A stretch of 64,000 bases of DNA from Chthonomonas calidirosea. GTDB taxonomy: Bacteria; Armatimonadota; Fimbriimonadia; Fimbriimonadales; Fimbriimonadaceae. Position 1 is the stretch's first letter; the number at the start of each line of letters is the position of its first letter. The notes under the pieces are model-generated. The model worked only from the letters and a program-made list of their open reading frames with translations, searched no databases and was not told the origin of the DNA. The stretch spans positions 39,528 through 103,527 of the forward strand of contig CAMCWC010000014.1 of the NCBI GenBank assembly GCA_945882415.1, in the 5' to 3' direction. Shown here piece after piece: positions 38,653 to 46,913 of this stretch. A program made the translations under genes and the position numbers.

Positions 38653-39057
38653 TTAGTGCGTGACGACGCACTCAATAGACTTGGCTGCTTCGATCCACTT
38701 CTCGACTTCCGATTCCGAAGGGACTCGGTTAGCGATGTTCTTTTCGCCGTTGACTTCTTCGAGCTTGGTGGCAAGGTTCGCTGCGTTTCGCTGTGCGAGT
38801 TCTGGAACCGAATCAACGCCAGCAGCTTCCAGAAGTTCGGAATACTGCGGTCCGATGCCGCTAATCCGCATCAGGTCTGCGTGGTTCACGAACCGGAGAA
38901 TGTTCTTCTCGGGGATTCCTGTCGCTTCGGCCAAAGCCTCTCGGCCTGCGCTGCCAGCCGCCTTTTCGAGCAAGTCCTCAACCGTGCTCACGCCCGCTGC
39001 CGCGAGCTTTTCTCCGTAAGCTTCTCCAACGCCTTCGATTTCTGTAATTTTTGCCAT
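38653..39057 (-). CDS. DUF4332/helix-hairpin-helix protein
   Basis: 134 residues of the DUF4332 type. Two helix-hairpin-helix-like units are visible, GVGEAYGEKLAAAGVSTVED and ISGIGPQYSELLEAAGVDSV, each followed by a helical segment. Such folds bind nucleic acid or act as protein modules; no function is established for stand-alone members. It converges on the unknown 652-residue gene, 12 bp between stops, and is divergent from queE across a region with an inverted repeat. Confidence 0.88.
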   Translation of the reverse strand: MAKITEIEGVGEAYGEKLAAAGVSTVEDLLEKAAGSAGREALAEATGIPEKNILRFVNHADLMRISGIGPQYSELLEAAGVDSVPELAQRNAANLATKLEEVNGEKNIANRVPSESEVEKWIEAAKSIECVVTH

Positions 39058-39068
39058 GAAATAACTCC

Positions 39069-39084
39069 GGTACGACTTCGTACC
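39069..39084. repeat. Perfect inverted repeat between DUF4332 and queE genes
   Basis: GGTACGA, CT, TCGTACC: a 7-bp stem 12 bp upstream of the DUF4332 start codon. An overlapping alternative repeat (CTTCG with CGAAG) follows. Position suggests an operator or leader hairpin for the minus-strand gene. Confidence 0.35.
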
Positions 39085-39129
39085 CGCGAAGCGAGTTTAG
39101 CGCAGTTCGATTCCGGCACAATCTCCTTG

Positions 39130-39813
39130 GTGCTTCGAATTGCCGAAATTTTTACGAGCGTTCAGGGCGAGGGTTCGTGGATCGGCGTGCCCTCAACGTT
39201 CGTCCGGCTCAGCGGATGCAACCTGCGCTGCCGATGGTGTGATACGCCATATGCAAGTTGGAAACCTGAGGGCCCGACGCGATCTGTTGAAGATTTACTA
39301 GCAGAACTTACTGATTCTCCCGTTGATCATGTCGTCATCACCGGGGGCGAGCCGATGATCTTTGATGACCTGGAGCCGCTTGCCCAAGGTTTGCGAGATG
39401 CCGGAAAGACGATCACCATCGAAACCGCAGGAACGGTCTTTCGCTCCGTTGCATGCGATCTCATGAGCATCAGCCCAAAGCTGGCAAACTCCACCCCCGA
39501 TGGCGATTGGCATGATCGACACGAATCCACCCGAAGCCAGCCCGGGGTTTTGCGGCAGCTCATCTCTCGCTACGATTACCAGCTTAAATTTGTCGTTGAC
39601 CCAGAGGTCGGCACCGACGTACTAGAAATTGAAGCCCTCCTTGCAGAACTTGGCGCGGTTGATCCGCACCGGGTTCTTTTGATGCCAGAAGGAATCTCAA
39701 GCGAAGATCTCTGGCGTCGCGCAAAGCTACTTGTGCCTATCTGCATCGAGCGCAACTGGCGATTGACTTCGAGAATGCACGTCGATTTGTTCGGGAATCG
39801 TCGAGGAACATGA
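39130..39813 (+). CDS. queE: 7-carboxy-7-deazaguanine synthase QueE
   Basis: Radical SAM enzyme that makes 7-carboxy-7-deazaguanine for queuosine tRNA modification. 227 residues. The iron-sulfur motif is CNLRCRWC, preceded by FTSVQGEGSWIGVPSTFVRL; the SAM-binding GGE motif is VVITGGEPM. The GTG at 39130 gives the family's usual start; a longer frame upstream crosses the DUF4332 gene on the other strand. It overlaps the next lipoprotein gene by 4 bp. queC lies 4 kb downstream. Confidence 0.92.
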   Translation: MLRIAEIFTSVQGEGSWIGVPSTFVRLSGCNLRCRWCDTPYASWKPEGPTRSVEDLLAELTDSPVDHVVITGGEPMIFDDLEPLAQGLRDAGKTITIETAGTVFRSVACDLMSISPKLANSTPDGDWHDRHESTRSQPGVLRQLISRYDYQLKFVVDPEVGTDVLEIEALLAELGAVDPHRVLLMPEGISSEDLWRRAKLLVPICIERNWRLTSRMHVDLFGNRRGT

Positions 39814-40304
39814 AAAAGAAACCCCTTTTAGCCCTGTCTCTGTTGGGTTTGATCGCCGTTAGCGGATGCAATCCGCATGGCGAGTTGGTCCCGTACCTCG
39901 GAAAATGGGACGGCAAGTTCACCGTGCTTGAAGCTGAGCCAAACGCGACCCCCAACGACCTGGATCGCGAATCTCTGCGTGGCTACCTCATGCTTTACGC
40001 CACCAAGATGCTCTTCAAATTGCATCTGGAAGGCGAGCAGGAGACCGTCGATATCGAGGGCACCTGGCGCCTCGAGAAGGGCCGCGTTTTCCTGGACACG
40101 AAAAAGACAAGCATTGACGACATGGGCGGGGAGAACTTCCGCGACCCGAATCGGAAGTTCATTCCTGGCGAGGCCATTCGCGCAACTTACAGCAAGCCAG
40201 TCACCCTGTCGTTGGACAAGACCAAGAAAAAGCTCTCTGGATTGCCAATCACGATGGGCAAAGTTATCGGGAAACACGAGTTTGAGAAACTAGGACTTCG
40301 GTAA
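39810..40304 (+). CDS. Putative lipoprotein
   Basis: 164 residues. The lipobox is in LIAVSGC (cysteine about residue 20), after MKKKPLLALSLLG. The mature chain is beta-rich, starting LVPYLGKWDGKFTV, with features of a lipocalin-like ligand barrel (GKW near the N-terminus, IEGTWRLEKGRVFLDT mid-chain). The lipocalin idea is inference. It is coupled to queE by a 4-bp overlap and precedes the FAD oxidoreductase by 9 bp. Confidence 0.75.
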   Translation: MKKKPLLALSLLGLIAVSGCNPHGELVPYLGKWDGKFTVLEAEPNATPNDLDRESLRGYLMLYATKMLFKLHLEGEQETVDIEGTWRLEKGRVFLDTKKTSIDDMGGENFRDPNRKFIPGEAIRATYSKPVTLSLDKTKKKLSGLPITMGKVIGKHEFEKLGLR

Positions 40305-40313
40305 AGTTTCCGC

Positions 40314-41867
40314 ATGGTCAACCAGCAGTGCGACATCCTGATCGTCGGTGCTGGGACCGGTGGTACCGCCGCCGCACTGGCGCTCCGTGAATGCGGTTTC
40401 TCGGTCGTTCTTACCGAAGAAACGGCATGGCTCGGCGGGCAGCTCACCAGTCAGGGCGTTCCGCCGGATGAGCACCCTTGGATTGAGCAGTTTGGGGGAA
40501 CCCTCTTGTATCGCCAGTATCGCAATGCCGTGCGCAATGCGTACGTGCTTGGCCAAATTTCTCCTGAGGCGAAGACTGCCCGGTATCTGAATCCTGGTGG
40601 CGGCTGGGTCAGCCAGCTGTGCCACGAGCCAAAGGTCAGTGCCCGGATTCTGGACTTCTGGAGCCGAGCCAGCAACCTCACCGTGATCCGACACGTTCGA
40701 CCCATCGAGGCGGCGACCGACGGTGACCTCGTTAAGTCGGTCACTTTCCGAAGCCTAGAGATGGGCCAAACCTTCGCCATCGAAGCAAAGCTCGTTCTGG
40801 ATGCCACGGAGCTTGGTGATGTACTGCATCACACAGGTGCGGAGTACGTGACCGGCTTCGAATCTCGGCTGGATACCGGCGAGCCAAGTGCTCCAGAAGA
40901 AGCGCAGCCTAACAACTGGCAAGCCATCACTTGGGTGTTCGCGATGGCGCATGATGCTGGTTCGAATCGGACCATTTCGAAGCCGGACGATTACGATGCT
41001 TGGCGCACCTACCAGCCGCCCTTCTGGCCCGGGCCGCTGCTCGGCTTCCAGGATGTTAACCCGTGGACGCTGCAACCGCGACATCTCCCGCTGTATCGCG
41101 AAGACGGCGGCCTCGCCCTATTCGATTACCGACAAATCGTCTCGCCAGAAATTCTAGGGCAGCCAGACCGGCACCCGGTGACGATCGTCAACTGGCCGAT
41201 GAACGACTACTTCGTCCGGCCAATTATCGACACAAACGGGGAGCGAGATGAGTCCGCGATGGTCGGTGCCATGGCCCTATCCCGCAGCCTGCTGTATTGG
41301 CTGCAAACCGAAGCACCGCGCCACGACGGCGGAACTGGCTATCCGGGCCTGTACATGTACGGCGAATCGGTCGGGACCGAAGACGGCTTCGCCATGTTTC
41401 CCTACATCCGAGAAGCCCGCCGGGCGCTGACGGTCAAACGCATCTGCGAGCAAGATGTTTCCGCCGCCCTTAACCCAGGCTTACGGGTAGCGCCACTGCA
41501 CGAGGATTCGGTCGGGGTCGGTGCCTACCGCATCGACCTGCACCCAAGCACCGGCGGGGACAACTATCTCGATGTCAGTTCGTTACCGTTCCAAATCCCG
41601 CTCGGCGCCCTGGTCCTGGTCCGGATGCGGAACCTCGTTCCGTGCGCCAAGAACATCGGCACAACGCACATCACCAATGGCTGCTATCGCCTGCATCCGG
41701 TCGAGTGGAACATTGGAGAATCGGCGGGGCACCTGGCCGCCTATTGTTTGACCCATGGCCTCAGCGTGCAAGCGGTTTGGGAAAGTCCCGCGCATGTTTC
41801 GGAACTGCAGCGAATGCTGGACAACGCTGGAATTGAGCGCCGGTGGCCAGAAATTGGACCGCTCTGA
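40314..41867 (+). CDS. FAD-dependent oxidoreductase (PF12831-like)
   Basis: 517 residues. The N-terminal dinucleotide motif is ILIVGAGTGGTAAALALRE, followed by the flavin-contact ETAWLGGQLTSQGV and the ATELGD motif in LVLDATELGDVL. The C-terminal FAD motif is NIGTTHITNGCYRLHPVEW and IGESAGHLAAYCL. Family members occur widely in Planctomycetes and Armatimonadota, and the substrate is usually unknown. No signal peptide, so it is cytoplasmic. Confidence 0.88.
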   Translation: MVNQQCDILIVGAGTGGTAAALALRECGFSVVLTEETAWLGGQLTSQGVPPDEHPWIEQFGGTLLYRQYRNAVRNAYVLGQISPEAKTARYLNPGGGWVSQLCHEPKVSARILDFWSRASNLTVIRHVRPIEAATDGDLVKSVTFRSLEMGQTFAIEAKLVLDATELGDVLHHTGAEYVTGFESRLDTGEPSAPEEAQPNNWQAITWVFAMAHDAGSNRTISKPDDYDAWRTYQPPFWPGPLLGFQDVNPWTLQPRHLPLYREDGGLALFDYRQIVSPEILGQPDRHPVTIVNWPMNDYFVRPIIDTNGERDESAMVGAMALSRSLLYWLQTEAPRHDGGTGYPGLYMYGESVGTEDGFAMFPYIREARRALTVKRICEQDVSAALNPGLRVAPLHEDSVGVGAYRIDLHPSTGGDNYLDVSSLPFQIPLGALVLVRMRNLVPCAKNIGTTHITNGCYRLHPVEWNIGESAGHLAAYCLTHGLSVQAVWESPAHVSELQRMLDNAGIERRWPEIGPL

Positions 41868-41906
41868 ACGCGTCTTATCGAGAGAACAAGAGGCTTAAAA
41901 GAAAAA

Positions 41907-41925
41907 TGCCCGCTCGAGGCGGGCA
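41907..41925. terminator. GC hairpin after the FAD oxidoreductase gene
   Basis: TGCCCGC, TCGAG, GCGGGCA forms a 7-bp stem 40 bp after the stop. The A-rich tract (AAAAGAAAAA) on its 5' side makes it a typical terminator on the minus strand, while on the plus strand the following T content is weaker. Probably the plus-strand terminator by position. Confidence 0.5.
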
Positions 41926-42049
41926 AAGTGTCTGTCTGTTGCTTTCGTTCCGTTAGCGGCTAGGCTCTAAAGCGGCTTCGTCCGTTTAACTTAGGTTCAG
42001 TATCGGAGTTAGCTTCGATTGAAGCAATAACGCTTTTCCGGGACACTTA

Positions 42050-42463
42050 ATGTCTGATATACAATTATTTGAATCACTCGGGCTGACAAAGGAGCCCAAA
42101 CGGGTCCTCGTGGTGGAAGATTTTCGCCCCGCGCTCTTTGGCGTCACCAAGCGTTTGGAGGAGTACGGACACTCTGTAACGCCCGTACTGGGCATCTCCA
42201 TGCTCCAGCCAACCAAGGCCACCGGCATCGGAATCGACCGCCCCATCCCGCTCCAGTTTGCCGACTTTAACTACGCTTTCCTGGATTACTACTTCCTTGG
42301 CGGAATCACAAACGGGGGCAAGTTGACCGAAGTTCTGGTCTCCTTCCCGCAGCTCTCCGTCATCGGAATGTCTTCCAGCGGGAATGCAAACGCCGAAATG
42401 GAACGCGCCGGTGCGCGGCTAGTAATGCGAAAGCCGTTGCTTCTTGCCGAGCTTCATTTATAG
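42050..42463 (+). CDS. Stand-alone receiver (CheY-like) protein
   Basis: 137 residues. It follows the receiver layout: acidic pair in VLVVEDF, the likely phospho-acceptor Asp in YAFLDYYFLGG, a Ser/Thr switch in VIGMSSSGN, and the conserved Lys in MRKPLL. No output domain. The acceptor loop is unusual (GGITNGGKL). No histidine kinase is in the window, so its partner is unknown. The upstream 180 bp holds a hairpin and no recognised riboswitch. Confidence 0.75.
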   Translation: MSDIQLFESLGLTKEPKRVLVVEDFRPALFGVTKRLEEYGHSVTPVLGISMLQPTKATGIGIDRPIPLQFADFNYAFLDYYFLGGITNGGKLTEVLVSFPQLSVIGMSSSGNANAEMERAGARLVMRKPLLLAELHL

Positions 42464-42547
42464 GATCATTTTCAGCGAAGCATCACATTCCTGATTTGAT
42501 CATCAGCGAGAGCAAGTGCTCGGGATCAATTCTCGCTCAATCTATGA

Positions 42548-42961
42548 ATGATCATGGCGAAATTGATGCGACAGAGCCATTCATGGATCCGACCGATTTA
42601 CTTCGGTCTTGGTCTGGTGTTTGTCGCCCTCGGATATATCGGGCTCATCCTGCCCGTCATGCCCGGCACCATCTTTTTCATCCTCGCCCTGAACTGCTTC
42701 CGCCGCTCGAACGCGAAGCTTGAGTACTGGCTCCTACACAAAACCCCCATGGGCCCAACTCTGCGCCAGTGGGACGAGACCGGGGCGATCAAACCGAAAA
42801 CCAAGAAGGTCATCGTTTTCCTTCTGGTCGGCTCCATCTGTGGTTCGATTTACCAAGCCTTCAAACACTATCCCGGTATGAATGCAATCCTCATCTCCGT
42901 GGCTCTGGTCGCCAGTGCCGCAGCGGTTGTCTCCTACATTCTCACCCGGCCCAACGCCTAG
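42548..42961 (+). CDS. DUF454 (YbaN-like) membrane protein
   Basis: 137 residues with three hydrophobic helices and the DUF454 core: LGYIGLILPVMPGTIFFILA, CFRRSNAKLEYWLLHKTPMG and WDETGAIKPKTKK. The family is broadly distributed and has no known function. It lies between the receiver and PP2C genes with larger gaps, so it is probably transcribed alone. Confidence 0.88.
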   Translation: MIMAKLMRQSHSWIRPIYFGLGLVFVALGYIGLILPVMPGTIFFILALNCFRRSNAKLEYWLLHKTPMGPTLRQWDETGAIKPKTKKVIVFLLVGSICGSIYQAFKHYPGMNAILISVALVASAAAVVSYILTRPNA

Positions 42962-43028
42962 GCAACATTCGGATTCTTGCCCGGCGGGTAAACCTTCCGA
43001 GCGACTGTAACCGTCGTACGAGTGACCC

Positions 43029-43901
43029 ATGGACGAAACCGTTTTGGAAACAACCGCGCCGGACGACATCACGGCCGAATATGCCCCGTCCGAGCTCACT
43101 CAACCGGCAAAGCTTTCCACGCGCGTTCGGCTTCGGGTCGGCGCAAAAAGCGACCTCGGCCGGGTTCGAGAGAACAACGAAGACAAGTTTGAGTACTACA
43201 TCCCGCAGGACGATGCGGTCCTCGCCGCGCGCGGATCGGCCTTTCTCGTCTGCGACGGCATGGGCGGCCACGCCGCCGGACAAATCGCCAGCGAACTCGC
43301 CGCCAAAACCTTTATCGACGTCTATTACAGCCACAGCGCCGAAGAACCCATCGAGGCCATCATCGCTGCCATCCGCGCGGCGAACCGCTACGTCCTCGAC
43401 GTCGGCCGCTCGGTGCAGGGTCGCCGCGGCATGGGCACCACCCTCACCGCCCTTATCATTCGCGAGAACAGCATCTGGGTAGGCCAAGCCGGCGACAGCC
43501 GTCTCTATCGCCTTCGAGAAGGAAAGTGCGAACGCCTCACGAGGGACCACACCTTTGTCGAAGAGAGCATCCGTTTCGGCTCGATGACCAAAGAAGAGGC
43601 CGAGGTTCACCCCCACCGGCACGTTCTCACCCGAGCCGTGGGTGCGGAAGACCTCCTCGTTCCCGACGTCGAAAAGCACGACCTTCTCGCGGGCGATCGG
43701 TTCATTTTGTGCAGCGATGGTCTCACCAACCACGTGAGCGACGCCGCGATTGGCGAAGCGATGTCGCGCCTCGGGCCGTCCGAACTCGCCTGGTTCCTGA
43801 TCGGCCTCGCCCTCCAGGATGGCGGCTCGGACAATACGACCGTGTTGAGCGTGTTTGTCGATGGCCTCGATCCGGTTGAGCCGGAAGCTGACGCGGAATA
43901 A
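43029..43901 (+). CDS. PP2C-family serine/threonine phosphatase
   Basis: 290 residues. The catalytic PPM domain (about 36-280) is complete: SDLGRVRENNEDKF, LVCDGMGGHAAGQIASE, GMGTTLTALII, VGQAGDSRLYRLR, LCSDGLTNHV and GGSDNTTVL supply the metal-binding aspartates. The first 35 residues are acidic and probably disordered. Such enzymes reverse Hanks-type kinase phosphorylation; no kinase is in the window. queC follows 6 bp later. Confidence 0.94.
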   Translation: MDETVLETTAPDDITAEYAPSELTQPAKLSTRVRLRVGAKSDLGRVRENNEDKFEYYIPQDDAVLAARGSAFLVCDGMGGHAAGQIASELAAKTFIDVYYSHSAEEPIEAIIAAIRAANRYVLDVGRSVQGRRGMGTTLTALIIRENSIWVGQAGDSRLYRLREGKCERLTRDHTFVEESIRFGSMTKEEAEVHPHRHVLTRAVGAEDLLVPDVEKHDLLAGDRFILCSDGLTNHVSDAAIGEAMSRLGPSELAWFLIGLALQDGGSDNTTVLSVFVDGLDPVEPEADAE

Positions 43902-43907
43902 TCGGAT

Positions 43908-44588
43908 ATGCCCAAGTGTGTTGTGCTCCTCAGCGGCGGTCTAGACAGCGCCACCGTCCTCGCCATGGCGAAGGAGCAAGGCTTCGACCCCTGTGCACTC
44001 ACCGTGACCTACGGCCAACGCCACGCCGTTGAGCTCGACGCCGCCCGCGCCACCGCGGCAAGCCAAGGCGTGACCGACCATCGTTTTGTTCAAGTTGAAC
44101 TCAACAAACTTGGTGGAAGCGCCCTTACCGATAACATCGAAGTTCCGAAAGACCGTGACGAAAGCACGATGGCTGGCGAAATCCCCGTCACCTACGTCCC
44201 GGCAAGAAACACCGTCATGCTCAGCATCGCTCTCGGCTTCGCCGAAGTCGTCGGCGCGAACGACATCTTCGTCGGCGTCAACGCCGTGGACTACTCCGGC
44301 TACCCCGATTGCCGCCCGGAATACATCGAAGCCTTCCAAACCATGGCCCGGCTGGCCACTAAATCTGGAGTCGAAGGTGCCGAAATCACCATCCACGCAC
44401 CGCTGGTCCACCTGACAAAAACTGACATTGTCCGCGAAGGCTTGCGGCTAGGCGTGGATTACTCAAAGACCCATAGCTGCTACGATCCCGACGCATCGGG
44501 CCAACCGTGCGGTCGTTGTGATAGTTGCCAAATCCGAAACCGTGCCTTTGCCGAACTCAGAATGACCGATCCGGCTCTAAAAGCCTAA
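43908..44588 (+). CDS. queC: 7-cyano-7-deazaguanine synthase QueC
   Basis: Converts 7-carboxy-7-deazaguanine to preQ0 using ATP and ammonia. 226 residues. The PP-loop is [16 protein letters not shown], with the catalytic [17 protein letters not shown] and the zinc-binding cysteines in HSCYDPD and [12 protein letters not shown]. It works after QueE (39130). QueD and QueF genes are not in the window. Its stop overlaps that of the convergent envelope gene by 4 bp. Confidence 0.96.
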   Translation: MPKCVVLLSGGLDSATVLAMAKEQGFDPCALTVTYGQRHAVELDAARATAASQGVTDHRFVQVELNKLGGSALTDNIEVPKDRDESTMAGEIPVTYVPARNTVMLSIALGFAEVVGANDIFVGVNAVDYSGYPDCRPEYIEAFQTMARLATKSGVEGAEITIHAPLVHLTKTDIVREGLRLGVDYSKTHSCYDPDASGQPCGRCDSCQIRNRAFAELRMTDPALKA

Positions 44589-46054
44589 CCGCCGCCGGTA
44601 GTCCCGGTCGTTTTCTTCTTATCGTCGCGCGGCAAATCGTCGTCCGGATCGGAATACACCTTTCCTTTTATCTTCTCCGCCGAGAACCGTTCGTCGCCTT
44701 CTTTGGTATGGACGGTAAAGATCCTCGCGACCAGATCATCGCCGATGCTGTTCTTCATCCGCGACTCAAACTTCCCATCGCGGCTGAATGTCTTCAGAAT
44801 TTCCGTTTCGCCGTTATATTCAGCTTCGTAGGTCCAAACTTGCCGCCAACGATTGTCCGGCAAGTTCTGTCTGCCCTGCGGATCGCCGGTGATCTTCGCC
44901 AAGCGCGAGCCCTTGCGGTACACGTAGTCGATGTTTTTTGCCAGCAGCGTCAGCGGATATTCCCGTAGAGTCTCGCCGTCGCGCAACTTCTTATCCAGGT
45001 CCTTTTCCGCCTGACTCGGCCCAAAACTATCCTCCGGCCGGTTCGCCTTCACCTCGTCCGGAACCAGTGGCTTGAACGGCGGAAGCTCTTCTTCCTGCGG
45101 CTTATAGTTCGTTTCTTCGTCTTTCTTTTTCACCAGCATCACCACATTGCCACTGAAAACCGCGCGTTTCTCTTTCCGGTTCACCACCACCGAATCGGCG
45201 ACAATGTTCGCCTTTCCGCTGTAATAGAACACGCGTCCCGAAGCGGTGAGAACGTCCGACTTTCGGTCCAACAAGATCTTCGGCGCCTTGATCAGCACCT
45301 CGCCGTCGGTGGCCGAGGCATCCACGTACGTCATTATCCGGGTCTCTTTGCCGCTGTCGTCCATCGTGTCCGATTGAACGTCCCAGGCCGTGCGCTTTGC
45401 CTCTTGCGGCGCGTCTGGGTCCTGAGAAACGCCCGGTAAGCGCCCGATAAACCGGATGTTTTTGCCCGAGAACGCCTCCGTGTTTAGGTTCACGCTCCCG
45501 CTTTCTGCTCGGGCGATCCCGCCCTTCAAGCGACCGGAAACAGGCTTTGGCATTCGCACCAATTTCTTCGCCTCGTCAATCGTCAATCCGCTGGTCTTAA
45601 AGTCGAAATCTTTCCCCGCTATCCGCGTCTGCCCCCGAACTTCCAGCGACTTGGTATCGGTTCGCCATAGCGCGGTCGCGGCGGCAAACTGAATCGGACC
45701 GGTTTCTGGAGATTTCTGCGCAATGACCCCGTTCCGAATCCCGGACATTTCGTAGGTGATCCGGTCGCGAATGATCTCAAACTTCTCCACATCCGCCTTC
45801 GTGGATAGCTTTCCGTTGCGGTAGTAGGAGAACTCGACGTCCTCCAGCTTGATCCCAACTTCCTCTCGAAGCCCCGGAATCTGTCGCGGGCGAAGGCCCG
45901 CAAACGGATCTACCTTCGCCAGTTCCTGCGACCACTGAACGACCCAAACGCTCGCCGCCAAAAACGCAACCGCACCAACCCACTTGCCCGCGGCAAGCAG
46001 TCTTCGCTGATTTCGATAGCGAGTCGCAATCTGGATCGATTCAGAAGTTGACAT
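44585..46054 (-). CDS. Long LptC/LptA-like envelope protein
   Basis: 489 residues. A single N-terminal helix (about 28-44, [16 protein letters not shown]) anchors a periplasmic chain. The chain holds repeated beta-jellyroll-type strands of the LptC/OstA kind, such as [40 protein letters not shown] and [23 protein letters not shown]. LptC is usually about 190 residues and LptA about 180, so this may combine both roles in carrying lipopolysaccharide-like lipid. The tail is charged and low in complexity. The ATG at 46054 is preferred over a TTG at 46066. Confidence 0.75.
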   Translation of the reverse strand: MSTSESIQIATRYRNQRRLLAAGKWVGAVAFLAASVWVVQWSQELAKVDPFAGLRPRQIPGLREEVGIKLEDVEFSYYRNGKLSTKADVEKFEIIRDRITYEMSGIRNGVIAQKSPETGPIQFAAATALWRTDTKSLEVRGQTRIAGKDFDFKTSGLTIDEAKKLVRMPKPVSGRLKGGIARAESGSVNLNTEAFSGKNIRFIGRLPGVSQDPDAPQEAKRTAWDVQSDTMDDSGKETRIMTYVDASATDGEVLIKAPKILLDRKSDVLTASGRVFYYSGKANIVADSVVVNRKEKRAVFSGNVVMLVKKKDEETNYKPQEEELPPFKPLVPDEVKANRPEDSFGPSQAEKDLDKKLRDGETLREYPLTLLAKNIDYVYRKGSRLAKITGDPQGRQNLPDNRWRQVWTYEAEYNGETEILKTFSRDGKFESRMKNSIGDDLVARIFTVHTKEGDERFSAEKIKGKVYSDPDDDLPRDDKKKTTGTTGGG

Positions 46055-46913
46055 CTTTACGAACAATTTGATTATTGCTGGTCAGCGTCACGTTCACACC
46101 GGGGCTCGTCACCGCGCCCTTGGTGGCCTGAATCGTATACGTTCCCGCCGGAACCCAGAAGTAGAACGTCCCGTTCGCACTCGCAGTCGTTGTACGGATC
46201 GCCGTGCCACCTTGAAGCAGCTTCACCGTCGCCGAGTCACCCGTTGCGACCGGCAAAGCCTGACCATAGATATTGTAGGGCGTTCCCGGCGGATCGTCCG
46301 ACCCCGGAACTAAGAGGATGTCCTCGACCGTCACAACCCCGCCGCTCGCGGTTTTGCCATTGGCATTGAAGTCCGCGGCAAAGAACCCGGTCGCCGTCGC
46401 GTTGCCAAAGATGCCCCAAAACCCGGTCTGAGTCGTGCTGGAATAGGCCACGTCGACCAAGTTGAACTGGCCCGACGCGTTGGTCGTGGCCAACCTTCCA
46501 GCAAACGAAATCGACGCGTTCGGGATCACCGCGTTTGTGACCGAGTTCCGCACCGTCCCCGTCACCCGCACTTTCTCTGGCCCAATGTAAAGGTCGCCCA
46601 GGTCGGTCGATCCCGTTGCGGCGGGGAAACTGAACGTGAACGACGGGAAGCCCGAAGTCGCGCTGGTTGTAAGAGCCGAGACCCCCGTTGGTGCATCGAA
46701 ACTAAAAGATCCATCCCCGATCTCGGTGGTTGTTGAGGCCCCGCCGGCCGCCACCGTGACGCCAGGATTCAAAGGACCTGTCGTAACCACGCTGATCACC
46801 CGCCCCGCCAACGGCACCGTTGTTCCCGGAGAAGACCCACCGCCCCCGCCACCACCGCAAGCAAGCAGCACAATGAGCACCGCCAACATCAATCCATACC
46901 GAGCGAATCTCAT
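46041..46913 (-). CDS. Lipoprotein with carboxypeptidase-regulatory-like domains
   Basis: 290 residues. The signal ends LIVLLACGGGGGGG, so the lipidated cysteine is followed by a seven-glycine tract, a common outer-membrane lipoprotein spacer. Two to three beta-sandwich units follow, each with a CarboxypepD-reg pattern: VRVTGTVRNSVTNAVIPNAS, TNASGQFNLVDVAYS and ANGTFYFWVPAGTYTIQATK. Probably a surface or periplasmic structural protein. It overlaps the genes on both sides (4 bp and 14 bp), suggesting one operon. Confidence 0.8.
   Translation of the reverse strand: MRFARYGLMLAVLIVLLACGGGGGGGSSPGTTVPLAGRVISVVTTGPLNPGVTVAAGGASTTTEIGDGSFSFDAPTGVSALTTSATSGFPSFTFSFPAATGSTDLGDLYIGPEKVRVTGTVRNSVTNAVIPNASISFAGRLATTNASGQFNLVDVAYSSTTQTGFWGIFGNATATGFFAADFNANGKTASGGVVTVEDILLVPGSDDPPGTPYNIYGQALPVATGDSATVKLLQGGTAIRTTTASANGTFYFWVPAGTYTIQATKGAVTSPGVNVTLTSNNQIVRKDVNF

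Noticed and set aside
38557..39129. 5' extension of queE
   Set aside because: It crosses the DUF4332 gene on the other strand and adds about 190 residues unlike any QueE.
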